From positions 1-6,063 of the forward strand of contig DATEVB010000017.1 in NCBI GenBank assembly GCA_035282865.1: 6,063 bases of DNA, in the 5' to 3' direction. The stretch comes from UBA4744 sp035282865. GTDB taxonomy: Bacteria; Actinomycetota; Acidimicrobiia; Spongiisociales; UBA4744. A program made the position numbers and the translations under genes. Of the stretch, positions 4,970 to 6,063 are shown piece by piece (position 1 is the stretch's first letter; each line of letters starts with the position of its first letter). Under the pieces are notes generated by a model that had not been told where the DNA came from, searched no databases, and was given only the letters and a program-made list of their open reading frames with translations.

Positions 4970-5743
4970 TTGGCAAACGGAGACAAGGCCAGCCTGGCCG
5001 AACGGGTGGGTGAGGTCGGAGAACGGGTACGCGGCAGCCAGGCCTGGGAGAGCATCTTCCGGCCCGGTTCGCCCTTCAAGAAGGGGTATACGGACAGCCC
5101 CCGCAACCGTTCCTATGTGATCATGAACAACGTGCTGTACCACCTGCACCCGGTCAAGGTGAAGCGGCACGGGGTACGCCTCTCCTACACGCTCTGCCTG
5201 GGCGGTCTGAGTTTCTTCCTCTTCATACTGCTCACGATCACCGGCATCTTCCTGATGTTCTACTACCGGCCGACGGTGCCGGCCGCTTACGCCGATATCG
5301 AGGCTCTTTCCACCAGCGTCGCGTTCGGGTCGCTGGTGAGGAACATGCACCGATGGGGCGCCCACCTGATGGTGCTCACCGTGTTCTTGCACATGTCACG
5401 AGTGTTCTACCACGGCGCCTACAAACCGCCCCGCGAGTTCAACTGGGTGGTCGGTGTTGTCCTGCTGCTGTTGACGCTGCTGCTGTCTTTCACCGGCTAC
5501 CTCCTGCCATGGGACCAATTGGCCCTGTGGGCGGTCACCGTCGGCAGCAACATGGCCGGCTTCGTTCCCGTTTTCGGTGATCAAGTCAAGTTTGCGTTGC
5601 TGGGCGGCGTCGAGGTCACCGGTAGCACCTTGCTGCGTTTCTACGTGCTGCATGTGCTCTTCCTGCCGTTCATCATCGTCATCTTCATGGCCGTTCACTT
5701 CTGGCGAGTCCGCAAGGACGGCGGCATCTCGGGACCCCTCTAA
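4970..5743 (+). CDS. qcrB: Cytochrome b, b6-type N-terminal half (quinol oxidoreductase core)
   Basis: The 257-residue protein is the four-helix haem-binding half of cytochrome b, as in split b6f/b6c complexes. Haem ligands are the pairs His127/His141 (MHRWGAH and LHMSR) and His228/His243 (RFYVLH and AVHFW). The second pair is 15 residues apart, as in b6 rather than the 14 of mitochondrial-type b. Other landmarks are FYYRPTVP (97-104), YKPPREFNWVVGV (151-163), SFTGYLLPWDQLA (173-185) and RKDGGISGP (248-256). Cys76 in LCLGG aligns with the b6 Cys that carries covalent haem c(i)/c(n) on the cytoplasmic side. An extra N-terminal region of about 65 residues precedes helix A. The PEWY-bearing subunit IV half is absent and may be in the next gene. 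It starts at TTG after a good ribosome site, 14 bp behind the ferredoxin. The family call is certain; the electron donor and acceptor are not. Confidence 0.93.
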   Translation: MANGDKASLAERVGEVGERVRGSQAWESIFRPGSPFKKGYTDSPRNRSYVIMNNVLYHLHPVKVKRHGVRLSYTLCLGGLSFFLFILLTITGIFLMFYYRPTVPAAYADIEALSTSVAFGSLVRNMHRWGAHLMVLTVFLHMSRVFYHGAYKPPREFNWVVGVVLLLLTLLLSFTGYLLPWDQLALWAVTVGSNMAGFVPVFGDQVKFALLGGVEVTGSTLLRFYVLHVLFLPFIIVIFMAVHFWRVRKDGGISGPL

Positions 5744-5747
5744 GGAG
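5742..5747 (+). promoter_or_regulatory. Ribosome binding site for the gene at 5754
   Basis: AAGGAG overlaps the stop codon of cytochrome b and lies 6 nt before ATG 5754. It is the strongest ribosome site in the window and decides this start. Confidence 0.75.
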
Positions 5748-5753
5748 CGCCGC

Positions 5754-5852
5754 ATGCCCCAACTCCCAGAGCATCTTCTGCGCAGGTCCGCCGAAGCACG
5801 CGCCAAGGCGCTCGGCGTTCCGGTCGAGCAGGTGCTGGCCGAGATGGGGCTG
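5754..5852 (+). other. Shared N-terminal helical module, copy in the gene after cytochrome b
   Basis: The core LLRRSAEARAKALGVPVEQVLAE matches IVQRSAEARARA and SVEDVLAAW of the cytochrome c module, including RSAEARA exactly. It lacks the first 8-10 residues of the other copies. It links the plus-strand operon to the minus-strand operon. Confidence 0.75.
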
Positions 5853-6063
5853 GCGGCCGAAGGCGAAGCAGCCACCGAGCCACTCGAAGAGGTCACCTCG
5901 GGGGTGAGCATGGCAACTCCGGATACCACCATTCCGGAGGAACTTCAGGCTCGGGAAGCGGCCGTTCGCCAACGGGTCCTGGGGGAGATGGCAGAGAAGG
6001 CGGGGGCCACTCCGGCTGTGGTGCCCGTTCCGGCTGCTGCGCCCGCCGAACCGGCCCCGGTGG
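5754..6063 (+). CDS. Protein with the shared helical module and Pro/Ala linker, cut by window end; possible subunit IV/cytochrome c
   Basis: Only 103 codons are visible. Residues 1-33 (LPEHLLRRSAEARAKALG, then VPVEQVLAEMG) are the same kind of module as at the N-termini of the two membrane-anchored cytochromes c on the other strand. A more acidic stretch follows. Residues 61-77 (PEELQAREAAVRQRVLG) look like a degenerate second copy. From about 88 a linker begins (VPVPAAAPAEPAPV). The rest lies outside the window. It follows cytochrome b by 10 bp with an excellent ribosome site, so it is in the same operon. After a b6-type gene one would expect subunit IV, alone or fused to a cytochrome c as in Bacillus QcrC; that expectation is inference and nothing visible proves it. 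A missing Rieske subunit further on is also possible. Confidence 0.85.
   Translation, partial: MPQLPEHLLRRSAEARAKALGVPVEQVLAEMGLAAEGEAATEPLEEVTSGVSMATPDTTIPEELQAREAAVRQRVLGEMAEKAGATPAVVPVPAAAPAEPAPV

Noticed and set aside
1..6063. CRISPR arrays, tRNA or rRNA genes, insertion sequences and attachment sites
   Set aside because: I saw no spaced direct repeats, no tRNA-like arms with CCA ends, no transposase motifs and no terminal inverted repeats; coding sequence fills nearly the whole window.

Overview
The window is GC-rich and densely coded. It reads as part of a bacterial respiratory gene cluster, probably from a high-GC actinobacterium (an Acidimicrobiia-like lineage is my best guess). The guess rests on GC content, Pro/Ala-rich linkers, a likely leaderless promoter at the left edge and the overall style of the proteins. 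The assignment is inference; there is no rRNA or other marker gene here.

Layout. At the left edge (1-282, minus strand) is the N-terminal part of an aminoglycoside 3-N-acetyltransferase family protein, running off the window. Next, also on the minus strand, are three translationally coupled genes transcribed from about 3721 down to 341. They encode a CcoN-like 12-helix membrane protein, a CcoO-like membrane-anchored cytochrome c, and a second membrane-anchored monohaem cytochrome c. A 153-bp divergent promoter region (3722-3874) follows. On the plus strand are four closely packed genes: a four-helix membrane protein I do not recognise, a cytoplasmic 2x[4Fe-4S] ferredoxin-like protein, a cytochrome b6-type protein, and the start of another protein cut by the window end.

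How the genes may work together. The two divergent operons look like parts of one electron-transfer system, but it is not a textbook bc/cbb3 chain. The CcoN homologue keeps the family fold and many non-ligand landmarks, yet all six histidines that bind the two haems and CuB are replaced, so it should not reduce oxygen. Its CcoO-like partner has a CxxCH haem site but no methionine after it. On the other side, a ferredoxin sits directly upstream of a b6-type cytochrome b, where a Rieske gene would be expected. That cytochrome b keeps both histidine pairs with b6 spacing, and has a Cys in a CLGG motif matching the covalent haem c(i)/c(n) site of b6f/b6c complexes. Three proteins from both operons begin with the same small helical module, followed in each by a Pro/Ala/Glu-rich linker. 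That is the strongest sequence sign that the two operons make parts of one assembly.

Working hypothesis (inference): this is a Rieske-less, ferredoxin-linked b6-type quinone oxidoreductase. A haem-free CcoN scaffold and tethered cytochromes c are built into it or docked to it.
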